From positions 1,736,001 through 1,800,000 of the forward strand of contig NZ_WLYX01000001.1 in assembly GCF_009707705.1 (NCBI RefSeq): a DNA stretch of 64,000 bases. Direction: 5' to 3'. The number at the start of each line of letters is the position of its first letter. Positions within the stretch are counted from its first letter, which is position 1. The notes beneath the pieces were generated by a model, which was given only the letters and a program-made list of their open reading frames with translations, searched no databases and had not been told where the DNA came from. The position numbers were made by a program, and so were the translations under genes. This DNA comes from Paludibacterium denitrificans. GTDB lineage: Bacteria; Pseudomonadota; Gammaproteobacteria; Burkholderiales; Chromobacteriaceae. Shown here piece by piece: positions 39,316-49,317 of the stretch.

Positions 39316-41067
39316 ATGCCAAGCCCCGGTTTCCAGAAAAACTGGATGTTATACAAGCGGTTGCTGACATATTTGCGGCGCTACTGGAAGGTGTTTTTCG
39401 CCTCGCTGGTATCCCTGTCCATTGCCGCATCGACTGAAGCCGCTTTTGTCTCGTTGATGAAGCCGCTGGTTGACCACGGTTTTGTCGGCAAAGACCTTCA
39501 TGCCATTTACTGGATTCCGCCTGCCATTGTCGGGCTATTTGTCCTGCGTGGCGTCACCAGCTTCATTAATGAATATTCCACGAGCTGGCTAACCGGGCAT
39601 CTGGTACAGACCTTGCGACAGGAGATGTTTGTACGCCTGCTGCGCCTGCCTGTACCGTACTACGACGACAACATGTCCGGACGCCTGATGTCGCGTATTA
39701 CTTATGATGCCGATCAGGTGACCGTTGCTGGCTTCAACATCATTACGGTGTCGGTGAAAGACGGGATTACCGTGTTGAGTCTGCTGGGCTACCTGCTGTA
39801 TCTGGATTGGCAACTGACGCTGATCTGCTTCACCGTTTTCCCTGCGGTTGCGCTTTGTATCCGTATTGTCAGCAAACGGTTGCGTAAACTGTCGCACCAA
39901 AGCCAGTTACAAATCGCCCAAGTCACTCAGATACTGAACGACAGCATTACCTGTCAGAAACTGGTCAAAATCTATGGTGGTGAAAGCTATGAGGTGGGCC
40001 GGTTTGACAAGGCTTCTGCCGATTTGCGGCGAAATGCCGTTAAGCAGGTGTCTGCCTCGTCCATTTCTACCAGCCTGACACAGTTGTTCATCGCCATCGC
40101 ACTGGCATTTGTGCTCTATTTTGCCGCCCTGCGCGCGCAGCAGAATGTTCTCTCTGCCGGGGCCTTCATGGCGTTTTTGTCGGCCATGACCATGTTGTTT
40201 GCGCCAATCAAGCGGATCGCCAATATTTCCCAGTCCTTGCAAAAAGGCTTGGCAGCAGCGGAGAGCGTGTTTGCCTTTCTGGATGAAACAACGGAAAACG
40301 ATCATGGCACGCGTCAACTCGCGTCCCCCAAAGGACAGATCACGTTCCAGCAGCTGTCGTTCCGGTACCCGCATGCAGAAAAATGGGCGCTTGAAGATAT
40401 CAATCTGGTGATTCAGCCCGGTGAAACCGTTGCGCTGGTTGGGGCTTCCGGTAGTGGTAAAACCACGCTGGTCAGCCTGCTGCCTCGTTTTTATGACCCG
40501 ACGCAAGGGCAGATTTTGCTGGATGGTCTCCCGGTTGAGGAGATTAGGCTGGCCTCCCTGCGAGAGCATATTGCGCTGGTTAGCCGAGAAGTGGTGCTGT
40601 TCAATGATACCGTTGCCGCCAACATCGCCTATGGGCGGATGGGAAATGTGTCGCGTGATGAACTGATGGCCGCGGCGCAAGCGGCCAATGCCTTGGAGTT
40701 TATTGAAGCCATGCCGGACGGCTTTGACACTGTTATCGGTGAACATGGCGTCAAACTTTCTGGTGGTCAGCGCCAGCGTCTGGCTATCGCTCGCGCCTTA
40801 CTGAAGAATGCGCCTATCCTGATTCTGGATGAGGCAACCAGCGCACTCGATACGGTGTCGGAACATCTAGTGCAGGAAGCCTTGGAAAAACTGATGCAAA
40901 ACCGCACCACGATCGTGATTGCTCACCGCTTGTCGACCATTGAGAATGCGGATCGGATTGTTGTGATGAATCATGGGCGGATTGCAGAAATCGGCACACA
41001 TCAGACATTGTTGGCCGCCAAGGGGCTATATGCCAATCTGCATAAAATTCATTTCCGGGAATCTTGA
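39316..41067 (+). CDS. msbA: Lipid A export ATP-binding/permease MsbA
   Basis: A 583-residue ABC half-transporter that flips lipid A-core across the inner membrane. Six helices occupy residues 20-320 (PYYDDNMSGRLMSRITYDAD is a coupling segment). The ATPase domain has Walker A VALVGASGSGKTTLVSLLP, signature VKLSGGQRQRLAIARAL, Walker B PILILDEATSALD and the switch His in IVIAHRLSTIENADRI. It is intact. It lies between the WaaG-like glycosyltransferase and the O-antigen ligase-like gene, whose start follows closely. Confidence 0.95.
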   Translation: MPSPGFQKNWMLYKRLLTYLRRYWKVFFASLVSLSIAASTEAAFVSLMKPLVDHGFVGKDLHAIYWIPPAIVGLFVLRGVTSFINEYSTSWLTGHLVQTLRQEMFVRLLRLPVPYYDDNMSGRLMSRITYDADQVTVAGFNIITVSVKDGITVLSLLGYLLYLDWQLTLICFTVFPAVALCIRIVSKRLRKLSHQSQLQIAQVTQILNDSITCQKLVKIYGGESYEVGRFDKASADLRRNAVKQVSASSISTSLTQLFIAIALAFVLYFAALRAQQNVLSAGAFMAFLSAMTMLFAPIKRIANISQSLQKGLAAAESVFAFLDETTENDHGTRQLASPKGQITFQQLSFRYPHAEKWALEDINLVIQPGETVALVGASGSGKTTLVSLLPRFYDPTQGQILLDGLPVEEIRLASLREHIALVSREVVLFNDTVAANIAYGRMGNVSRDELMAAAQAANALEFIEAMPDGFDTVIGEHGVKLSGGQRQRLAIARALLKNAPILILDEATSALDTVSEHLVQEALEKLMQNRTTIVIAHRLSTIENADRIVVMNHGRIAEIGTHQTLLAAKGLYANLHKIHFRES

Positions 41068-41075
41068 GGTCGGGC

Positions 41076-42431
41076 ATGCTTCAGCGGTTGATGACAGGGT
41101 TTGAGAACAAGCGGTGCCTTTTTCTGTGTCTGTGTAGTGCCCGGTTATGTCTGGTGTGGCCGGTGCCCAGTGAGGTGATGGGCTTTCACCGTAATTTACC
41201 GTTATATCTGAGTGTCTTGGCGGCACTGTCTTGTGCCCCGGACTGGTCCAGCTGGTTGTCCTTTTCGCCAGCAAACCGTTTGCCGGTCATCAGCTTCGCC
41301 TTATTGAGCGGCGTGGTCTTGATCGTCGGTCTTGCTTTTTCCGGCAAGGGATTGGGGTTTCTGCAGGTATTTCATGTCAAGTGGCTGCGCCCGGTATTTA
41401 TGGCTGGTGTGGCATGGGTGCTTTTCTCCGAGGTAGATAAACGCCGGATACGTATTTCACGTTCTTGGCTGTTTTTTGCTGTCGTTCTCGTTTTGTGGTG
41501 TGTGCTTAAGCGTTGCACTTGGGGCGCTTTCTCTGGACCGCTTGGCATACTGGTCACTTCCCATGGCAGGAAAACTGGTATTCCTATTCGCGCATGGAAT
41601 TATCGGTGCATGTCAATCTGGTGATTTCCCTGCTGATGGCTGAACTGGTCGTGCGTGCCATACGCAAACAGCGCTGTATGCCGGTCAATAGCATGTGGCT
41701 GCTTGGGATGTTGCTGGTCGCCGTATCCAGCCTGTTTTCCCTAGCCACGCGTAATGCCTCGATCGGTTTTCTGTCCATGACGATGTCCATTACGTTGATG
41801 GTCTTGCTGGTGAAGTTCCGGACGACGGCATGGTGGAAAATACTGGTCTATGCGCTAGCTGGCATGTCTCTTGTCTCGGTGCTGGGCTGGCTCTCCGGAT
41901 ATCTGATCCTCGCTGGCAAAGCTTGCGCGAGACAGCTCCCTTAGCTTGGGATATCGAACATCATTCGACCCGGAAAGATCGTGATCGCTACCCAGCTCCA
42001 GTGATGAGCAATGGCCAGCCCGTGGATATTTCCGCCTACGAGCGCATTGCCGGATCAAGGTCGGTTTGCTGTTGGTTGCCAAGGAACCATGCGGCCATGG
42101 CATTGATGGGTTGAACTTTCACCATCTGGTGGAGAAGTACTATGGCCCCAGTGCCACAACGTCACAAAGCCATTCCGGGATCATCAATTTCCTGCTGGCG
42201 AATGGGGTGGTGGGAACATTGTTGCTGGTTATTTTCCTCGGCTCACTGGTGCGGCTAGGCTGGCTTGGATTTTACCGACGGGACAGCCTGCCGGGATTTT
42301 TCCTCACCATGCTGGTGCTGGGCTTCTTTTTCCGCGGGATGTGGGATGATATCTGGCGTGATTCCATGCTGGAGGAGTTTGCCTTTCTGACCATGTTCCT
42401 GTTTTGTTGGTGCCGAGGCATCCATGTCTGA
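41076..42431 (+). CDS. O-antigen ligase (WaaL)-like membrane protein (three breaks)
   Basis: A polytopic membrane protein of about 451 residues resembling the Wzy/WaaL O-antigen ligase family. About ten helices are seen, with a large periplasmic loop (WDIEHHSTRKDRDRY to YERI) and the C-terminal HSGIINFLLANGVVGTLLLV, where the loop His typical of the family precedes a helix. As read, GCTTAAGC (41504-41511), CCGG for CCTGG or CCAGG (41895-41898) and CCGG (42050-42053) break the frame; the net change is zero and the repaired chain is continuous. It probably joins O-antigen or another glycan to lipid A-core on the outer side of the inner membrane. Confidence 0.78.
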
Positions 42432-42473
42432 TGCGACAGACTGCGCGGTTATTTCATCAGAGAAAGTCTGAAT

Positions 42474-43801
42474 ATGTCGTTAGCTCATGGGGAGGCTCAA
42501 TCGCGGCAGCTGCTATTTGCGCTGGTATTGACTCCCGTTGATCTTTGTCAGAAGTTTATTGGCTGGTTGCTGGACATGCCCTGTCATGAGGACATCGTGC
42601 TGCTGGTGTCACCGGCAACTTACGATGCCGTGAACTGGCCAGCCAGGTGGACGGTAAAGGTTGTCGATGGCCGGGAGCCGTTACGGCAGGCGCTAGCCGG
42701 GGGTGCGCAAGCGGCGGCAGTGATCTCAGGTTCGCTCGCCGATCATCGTATCGTTGTCCGTCAGTTTGCCTTCCAGCCGCAACACCCCATGTTGCTGGCA
42801 TTACATTGGCCCGGTGCCCCGGTTGCTCGTTCTTTGGTTAACCATTGGCGCTTCAACAAGGCGACTGATGTCAATTTGTTTGTCGATCTGGATGCCAAGG
42901 CTTTTTCCGGCCAACCCGGTTATCTGGGGGTCAAGAATCCTGTTGTACTGACCCGGCCCGAGGCAGAGGGTATTTCGGTGAGCCAGTGCCTGCGTTATAC
43001 GCTGGATGCCCTGTTAGGCTACCCGCAACGGGCCTTGGATCATCGCGTCGTACGCGACTATTCCGATCTGAAGCTGTCCTACATTACCCATTTCTATTGC
43101 AACCAGAACGACATCAGTTCGGTAACCCGCCTGCTCGAGCGTTACGCCGCGTATCCGGAAGATGTGCGAGCCCGGTGCAGTTTGTGATCGTGGATGATGG
43201 CTCGCCCATTCAATATCAGATTCCACAATTGCCGATCAACCTGACCTGGATAAAGGTGGATCAGGATATTCGCTGGAATCAGGCGGGGGCCCGTAATGTC
43301 GGTGTGGTGTATGCCCGGGCCGATACCATCTTGCTGACCGATCTGGACCATGAGGTGCCGGTTGATTCAATGCGCAAGCTGATCGCGCGGGGTAGCTGTG
43401 GCAAACGGCTTTACAAGATGTACCGGGAAGAGCCTGATACCGGGCGTATCTACAAGGGGCATTCCAACTTTTTTGTCATGTCGCGTGGCCGTTTCTTTGA
43501 ATGTTTTGGCTATGACGAAGAATTTGCTGGCCATTACGGTGCGGAAGATCAGCGGTTTGTGAAATACCACAAGGCCCGTGGGACGTTTCAGTGTTATCTG
43601 CCCAAGTCCATCCGCTGTTTTGAGCGGCAGGATATCGACCGCAAGCGCTCCTATCATTCGCTGGCCCGCGATTTGTCTTTCAACACGCCGGTCGATAGCC
43701 GGAAACGCCGGGAGTTGGCCGAACAGGGAATGGGACACGGGCATAGCCGCATGTTCCTGAATTTCACCGGACCATTCTCATGGATCAATGGCTGGGCTTG
43801 A
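42474..43801 (+). CDS. Two-domain GT2-type glycosyltransferase (frame break)
   Basis: A protein of about 442 residues. The C-terminal half (from about 200) is a GT-A glycosyltransferase: SYITHFYCNQNDISSVTRLL, VQFVIVDDGSPI (UDP-sugar aspartates), ILLTDLDHEVP (DxD-like metal site) and FFECFGYDEEFAGHYGAEDQ, as in galactosyltransferase-type GT2/GT27 C-terminal domains. The N-terminal 190 residues are unrecognised; the segment CHEDIVLLVSPATYDAVNW suggests a Rossmann-like domain. As read, CCGG at 43172-43175 (CCTGG expected) splits the gene inside the catalytic domain. It is probably an LPS outer-core or O-chain transferase. Confidence 0.75.
43714..43723 (-). repeat. TTCGGCCAAC repeat (putative uptake sequence)
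   Basis: An exact copy in the GT2-type gene; encodes LAE. Confidence 0.65.
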
Positions 43802-43895
43802 CGGTGCCACGCCCGCTATGTCGCCACTGGAAGTGGCTGTCGATCTGGCGCCAGATCATGCCGCGCTTTTAGGATTGAACGGTAAGGAGTTATCC

Positions 43896-45034
43896 ATGCG
43901 CCTGGCGCATATCGAATCATCAATGGATTGGGGCGGCCGAGAGCTGCGTATTGTCGAGCAATCCGCTTGGCTGAATCAGCATGGTCATCCCACCGGATTA
44001 TCGCGCGCCCCGGTGCTGCCATTCTGGAGCAGGCACAGCAGCGGAACGTGCCTGTGCATGCCATGGAAATCCGGGGTTCGGCCAACCCTTCCACCCTGCT
44101 GGCGCTCAAACGTTTTCTGCGCTCCAACCAGATTGAGTTGCTGGATTGCCACGGCAATCGTGACAGCACTTACGGCGCCTATATCAAGTGGCTAACCGGC
44201 TTGCCGGTGGTGCGTTCGCGCCATGTCACGGACCCGATCCGTGTTGATGCCTTGCGCCGCTTGATCTGGCAAAAGGGTAACGATGGCATCATTGTTACCG
44301 CTGGCAAGATTCGCCAAATGCTGGGCGATGCCGGTTTGGCCCCGGCTGATAAAGTCTATGTGGCTGTTGCCGGTGTCGATGAAGAGCGTTTCAGCCCTGC
44401 GCGGGATGGCCAGGCATTACGTGCCCAACTGGGAATTCCAGCTGACCATGTTGTGCTGGCCAATGTCGGCATGATCCGCCCGGACAAGGGCCAGCTATTT
44501 TATGTGCAGGCATGCCGTCAGTTACTACAACAGCACGGCAACCTGACCTGCATTCAACTGGGGGCAGCAACCGGTCAGACCGAGGGCTATCGTCAGGAAG
44601 TCCTCGCCGCCGCCGGGGAAGACCTCACTCGCGAGCGCATCCGTTTCCTTGGCTATCAGTCGGATATTGAGAACTGGCTGGCGATGGCGGACATCGTCGT
44701 GGTGGCCTCGGTCGCCACCGAGGCACAGACCCGTCTGGTGGCGCAGGCTTTCCTCATGCAAAAGAACATCGTTGCCACCACCGTGGGCGGCTTGCCGGAA
44801 ATGATCGAGCACGAGCGCACCGGTCTGCTGTGCACGCCCGGGCAGCCACAAGCGCTGGCTGATGCGGTGCAGCGGTTGCTGCAGGATAAAGGGTTGGCCG
44901 AACAGCTGCGTACCAATGCCTATAGCCATGCCCGGCAGTACATGTCTTTTGATTACATGATGCACGGGATGCTGCAAGCCTATCAGGCCGCGGCTCGCCG
45001 AGCTGGACGGAGCCTTACGGCATGCGCCGCTTGA
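43896..45034 (+). CDS. GT4-family glycosyltransferase (frame break)
   Basis: A GT-B glycosyltransferase of about 379 residues. It starts MRLAHIESSMDWGGRELRIV after a clear AAGGAG. The donor domain has VVLANVGMIRPDKGQLFYV, IRFLGYQSDIENWLAMADI, VVVASVATEAQTRLVAQAF and NIVATTVGGLPEMIEHERTG. As read, CCGG at 43993-43996 (CCTGG expected) breaks the frame after residue 33; repair gives HGHPTWIIARPGAAILEQA. It overlaps the next glycosyltransferase by 13 bases, so the two are coupled. The sugar is unknown. Confidence 0.83.
44077..44086 (+). repeat. TTCGGCCAAC repeat (putative uptake sequence)
   Basis: An exact copy in the second GT4 gene; encodes SAN. Confidence 0.7.
44893..44902 (-). repeat. TTCGGCCAAC repeat (putative uptake sequence)
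   Basis: A second copy in the same GT4 gene; encodes LAE. Confidence 0.7.
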
Positions 45035-46232
45035 AGATTGTTCACCTGATCGATCTGGCCAAGGTCGGTGGTGTGGAAAGCATGTTTGCCGACTTCATTC
45101 AGGCCACGCCGCCCAGTGGGCTAGAAGTTGAACATTACACCATTGTCGATAGCCCCGAGCTGGCCCCCAGATTCCGCGACAGCGTGGCTAAACACAGTCG
45201 TTTGCTGGCTTCACCCAAAACCTTGGGTCCATTCAAGTTGCCGCGCCGTCCGTACTGGATGCGTGCCCGGCGACGACTGGCGCTCATCCGGCGTTGTCGG
45301 CCTGATCTGGTGATTGCCCGGAACCAGTTTACCGATTTCCGTGTGGCGGCCCTCAAACTGGGCTGCCCATTGATTTATTACGAACATGGCATGAGCTGGT
45401 ATGACCATTCGCCACGTCAACTGGCTGGCTTCCTGCCATACGTAACGGGGGCGATTGCGGTATCACAGGCCGCTCGTCGCATGCTGGAGCTTAAGCACCA
45501 CCTGCAAGTCCCGATTGATGTCTGCCTCAACCCGCTGCCGACTCGTTTACTCCCTCCTGCCACGGCTGCTGGCCGCACCTTGCCAACGAATCGACCGTTG
45601 CGTTTGGGTATGGCCGCACGGCTGGTGCCGCTCAAGGCCGTAGGCCTATTGATTCTCGCCGTCAAAAAACTGCGGGAACAGGGTGTGCAAGTGGAAGCCC
45701 TGGATTGTTAAGCGAGGGGCCAGAACGTCCTGTTCTGGAACGACTGATCCGGCAGCATGATTTGGCAGATTCGGTACGTTTGCTGGGGCTGGTCGATGAC
45801 ATGCCCGCGTTTTACCAAAACATCGACCTGTTCGTGATGACTTCCATGCACGAAAGCCTGTCGCTGGTTTGTCTGGAAGCGATGGCATGGGGGCTGCCTG
45901 TCATTGCGCAATGTGTGGACGGTATTGTCGAGGTGGTCCCCAACGGTCAGGCTGGGATGCTGTTACCGGCAACACTGACGATAGCCGAGTACGCCGCACT
46001 CACTGGCGCCAGCACGGCATTTGCCCGCCAAGTGTATGACCCTCTCCGTGATCAACTTGTAGTGAGCCAGTTGTTATCTCCTGATGATATGGCCGATGCT
46101 GTTGTCCGCTATCGGGAAAACACAGATTTATATATGTTACATAGCAAGTCTGCCCTATCACTGAGTAAAAAATGGCCCGGCCACTCTGATTTTATTGGGT
46201 GTATCTATACTTCTCTGTTGCGCTATCTGTAA
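45022..46232 (+). CDS. GT4-family glycosyltransferase (frame break)
   Basis: A GT-B glycosyltransferase of about 402 residues. The acceptor domain starts LKIVHLIDLAKVGGVESMF; the donor domain has LRLGMAARLVPLKAVGLLI, VRLLGLVDDMPAFYQNIDLF, VMTSMHESLSLVCLEAMAWG and GLPVIAQCVDGIVEVV. Two errors lie together at 45698-45713 (CCCTGG for CCTGG and GTTAAGC for GCCAGC), giving an early stop as read; removing both gives VEAWIASEGPERPVLERL. The C-terminal 60 codons turn AT-rich, marking a composition border inside the gene. Confidence 0.82.
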
Positions 46233-46281
46233 TGCTTTGCATCTCGAGAGATATTAAATTAATTATATTGGTGAGTGAAAT

Positions 46282-47223
46282 ATGGGTATAAGTAGTGTTT
46301 TCCCGCCGCCAAAAATTATTCGCACTTTATTTAAGCAGATATATCGATATTCTCATCCTAGATGTATGAGACATAATGAAAATTTGTGGCCATATGTGAA
46401 GATTAAGCGGGATGAAGTCGGGGGTATTTGTGATGTGTCGATATATGGGCGTAAATTCCCTTTTGGGACTTGGTCTGATCTCCATGAGGTGCATGATTCA
46501 TTATTAATTGTGGCCTCAGGTCCTTCTGTTGCTGAAGTGAATTTCAGCTATTTTGAAAATACCCCCATGATGGCTGTTAATGGTGCTTATGCCCTCGCTC
46601 TCAATGGTAAGGTGAAGTTTAAATATTTTCTGGTTGTTGATATTGATTTTGTTAAGAGTAGAACGGAAATAGTTAGAGCAGCACTTTCCAATCCAGATTT
46701 AATCTTCTTTGTGTTGCTCCCGGTGTTGAAGTCAATTCTTGATCAAATTCCATCTCAAGAGATTCGATGCACAATACTTGTTGTGGAGGATTACTATGAG
46801 CCAATTTTCTTGAAAGCACCCTCTAGAAATGAGGTGAGTGACTCTGATGCTCATGTGTCATTAGAGGATGGTGAGCCTTTCTTCTCTCTTGATGCAAGGA
46901 AAGGTGTTTTTGATGCTGGAACCGTGGTGTTCTGGGGCATGCAGCTAGCTGTCACTATGGGAGCAAAAAATATTGGGCTTATCGGTGTTGATATGAATAA
47001 TTTTTCCTCCCCTCGATTCTATGAGAACGAGAAAGATATCCAGCCGACAAGGCTGGATAAGTTGTTCTCCAGTATAATTTCTCCTAGGTTCTGTGCTGCC
47101 GCAGATATGCTGAAAAAGCGTGGAGTCAATCTTTATAATCTATCAATGTGCAGTGCTTTAAGTGAAGCACATATACAGAAGATCAGTATTGATAACTTCA
47201 AAAAAATAGCTGGTATATCGTAA
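46282..47223 (+). CDS. Sialyltransferase-like (GT42/DUF115 fold) protein, AT-rich
   Basis: A 313-residue cytoplasmic protein without a firm family match. The motif LLIVASGPSVAEVNFSYF (a GPS nucleotide loop after a hydrophobic strand), MAVNGAYAL, and later QLAVTMGAKNIGLIGVDMNN resemble the Rossmann core of GT42 sialyltransferases and of DUF115/MptE-like proteins. It lies in a glycan cluster, so transfer of sialic or another nonulosonic acid to LPS is a reasonable guess, but no CMP-sugar synthesis gene is in the window. The base composition is far more AT-rich than the flanking glycosyltransferases, suggesting transfer. Confidence 0.5.
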   Translation: MGISSVFPPPKIIRTLFKQIYRYSHPRCMRHNENLWPYVKIKRDEVGGICDVSIYGRKFPFGTWSDLHEVHDSLLIVASGPSVAEVNFSYFENTPMMAVNGAYALALNGKVKFKYFLVVDIDFVKSRTEIVRAALSNPDLIFFVLLPVLKSILDQIPSQEIRCTILVVEDYYEPIFLKAPSRNEVSDSDAHVSLEDGEPFFSLDARKGVFDAGTVVFWGMQLAVTMGAKNIGLIGVDMNNFSSPRFYENEKDIQPTRLDKLFSSIISPRFCAAADMLKKRGVNLYNLSMCSALSEAHIQKISIDNFKKIAGIS

Positions 47224-47225
47224 GA

Positions 47226-48184
47226 TTACTTGTTGATAAAGTAATCTCGGTATTCCTTCAGGGTCATCCCTGTGCATCGGTCAGAAAGATGAATGAAAAG
47301 CTCTTCCGGGTCATGGTAGAGTTGCTCGATAGATTCTTTGTCCTTGAATGACGGACTGCCTCCGGGCATGAATTCTGAAGAGTGCAGCATGAACTCGATG
47401 TAATCACTTCCCCGAGCTAGAAAGTGATTGGCTAAACAAATCATTTCTTTAGCATTTCCGCCCTTAGGACGGAGCCAACTCATTGATCGAGGTTTTTTCT
47501 TTCCCCTTACTTTATTGACTGCCGTTTTTATTCTTTCAACGACATAAGAATGCTTGGGCAGTATTGTCATTGGTACTTGTAGTAGGTTTGTATTTCCCTC
47601 TTTGGCTATATCGTGCGGATGCATGAAATAGGCTTTTCGTAGGAAGTTAGTGTAGTTTGTTCCACCGTGCCCATCTGGATCACCTTTAGTGAGGCTCCAG
47701 TCCACTCCGGTGTTACCGAGCAGTCTACAAGGTATCCATATTCGCGGAGCAATTCTGCATACGTTGCATTAAATGCCCATCGGCCTGCCCTGTGGCTGAT
47801 CATCTTCTGGCCAAAAGTGTCTTGCAGTAGATCCGTTAAACTGCTTATCTTTCTGCGCATTACCTCCACTGGATACTCAATCAAGTAAGGCGTGTATTGA
47901 AAGTCATCTCTTGTTAGTGCGTATTCTGGTGGGCTATTCCATGCATGTAGATGCATGCCCACTTCTCCTGTTCTTTTTTCTAATACGGTTCTGGCAAAAT
48001 TTTTAAAATAGGTGTCGCTTGCCATTTCGTAGTTTGTTAAATAAGTTGGTTTAAAACCGTACTTTTCACAAAGATCCTGAAATCGGGGTAGATACTTTGC
48101 ATTTTCACAAGTTATATTGTGAGGGCTTTGCCAGAGATTGTCGCCCTCAGTGTCAATCGTAATAATGAATGCGGGATTTTTCAT
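47226..48184 (-). CDS. Polysaccharide deacetylase-like protein (frame break)
   Basis: A protein of about 319 residues with the NodB-like fold. Metal and catalytic marks are FIITIDTEGDNLW (Asp pair), VGMHLHAWNSPP (His-x-His) and ISHRAGRWAFNATYAELL (the RxGRW-type motif); HSSEFMPGGSP supplies the distal His. As read, CCGG at 47707-47710 (CCTGG expected) splits it; repair gives CSVTPGVDWSLTKGDPDGH. The start is uncertain: ATG 48182-48184 gives the family N terminus, while an upstream TTG adds 19 residues. It is AT-rich like its neighbour and converges with it. Confidence 0.75.
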
Positions 48185-48249
48185 TTTTAATCGAGTGAAT
48201 AAATGCTTAAAGGGAAAGATACTGATTAACGATCTTGTCAATGCAGAAT

Positions 48250-49317
48250 CTATCCCAGTGTGATTGGGTGATTACCGGGGGGGGCTTGTGTGATCGCATC
48301 AATAGCAATGGCGAGGCTGGTTGCATTACACTCCGCCAGACCTCTACTCAAGGTCCCAGTTAGAATTTCCCGAGGTCCGAAAGGGCAATCAGTACTGACC
48401 ACTGGTGTGTTGCATATGAGTGCTTCAACTATAGTATTTCCGAATCCCTCGCTGTCGGAGCTGACTATTAGCGCCTCAGCAGACCGCAGGTATGGGTAGG
48501 GATTACTCTGGAAACCAGCCAGGATGACGCGGCTTTGTAAGCCTAGGGTGCTGATCTTCTCAATAATAGATTGTTCTTGGGCGGCAGTTCCCTGCCCAAT
48601 GAGCACAAGTTTCCCTTGATAATGGCTTTGAGCAAAAGCCTCCAGTAGTCGGTCATGACGTTTTACCGGATGGAAACGCCCCATGTGAACAATAAAGTGT
48701 TCATCCTGCAGAGGGCAGGGGTCTTGTGCCTGACGTTGTATTGCTACTGGGTCAAATGGATTGAAGATGGTTCGAATGCTGTTTGGTTGGCATTTTGCGC
48801 GGTGAATCAGATCCTGCCCTATCCCTGATGAAACGGTAATCCAATTGCGCCCCTCGTAGGTGCGCTGTAGTTGTCGCTGTTTAAGCCAGCGTTTCAGCCC
48901 ATGTTTGTGTGCCAGCTGAGTGCTGGCGACAGCTCCGTGCAAACACATCCGGGCATCTTGTAGATATTGGCTGTGTGCGACAATACGATCAGTTTTCGGC
49001 AGATTCGAGATGGCGAGGTCAATGGGACGATGAGCAAAGTGTTTGACAATAACCTGGTCGAGTTGTCTTGCACGTCGATATATCTCGGTTTGCCGCCGCA
49101 GCGGTCCGCGATAGTTATCGATTACTTTGATGAGTTTCACTCCATCGGGGATGGCATAGGCTTGTTCCTCGCGTAAGGAGAGTATGGTGACATCATGTCC
49201 TTGTCTGGACATGGCTCCTGCGAGCGTAAGCACGACTTTTTCCGCTCCTCCATAAGCCAGACCATCGATGATGAAAACGATGGTCCTCACTTTACCGTCA
49301 GGCATTTTCTGGTGCAT
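48250..49317 (-). CDS. GT4-family glycosyltransferase
   Basis: A 355-residue GT-B glycosyltransferase. It opens VRTIVFIIDGLAYGGAEKVV, and the donor domain has FIVHMGRFHPVKRHDRLLEA, SRVILAGFQSNPYPYLRSAE and ALIVSSDSEGFGNTIVEAL (EX7E), then TPVVSTDCPFGPREIL. It resembles LPS or capsule N-acetylgalactosamine-type transferases; the sugar is unproven. Near its end lies an 8-base C/G run (about 48280), where a base-count error could alter the last residues. It overlaps the upstream GT9 gene by about 20 bases. Confidence 0.85.
   Translation of the reverse strand: MHQKMPDGKVRTIVFIIDGLAYGGAEKVVLTLAGAMSRQGHDVTILSLREEQAYAIPDGVKLIKVIDNYRGPLRRQTEIYRRARQLDQVIVKHFAHRPIDLAISNLPKTDRIVAHSQYLQDARMCLHGAVASTQLAHKHGLKRWLKQRQLQRTYEGRNWITVSSGIGQDLIHRAKCQPNSIRTIFNPFDPVAIQRQAQDPCPLQDEHFIVHMGRFHPVKRHDRLLEAFAQSHYQGKLVLIGQGTAAQEQSIIEKISTLGLQSRVILAGFQSNPYPYLRSAEALIVSSDSEGFGNTIVEALICNTPVVSTDCPFGPREILTGTLSRGLAECNATSLAIAIDAITQAPPGNHPITLG

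Noticed and set aside
45489..45496. GCTTAAGC as a frame break in the third GT4 gene
   Set aside because: The frame is continuous there (MLELKHHLQVP) and replacing it by GCCAGC would create a break, so it is taken as genuine sequence.
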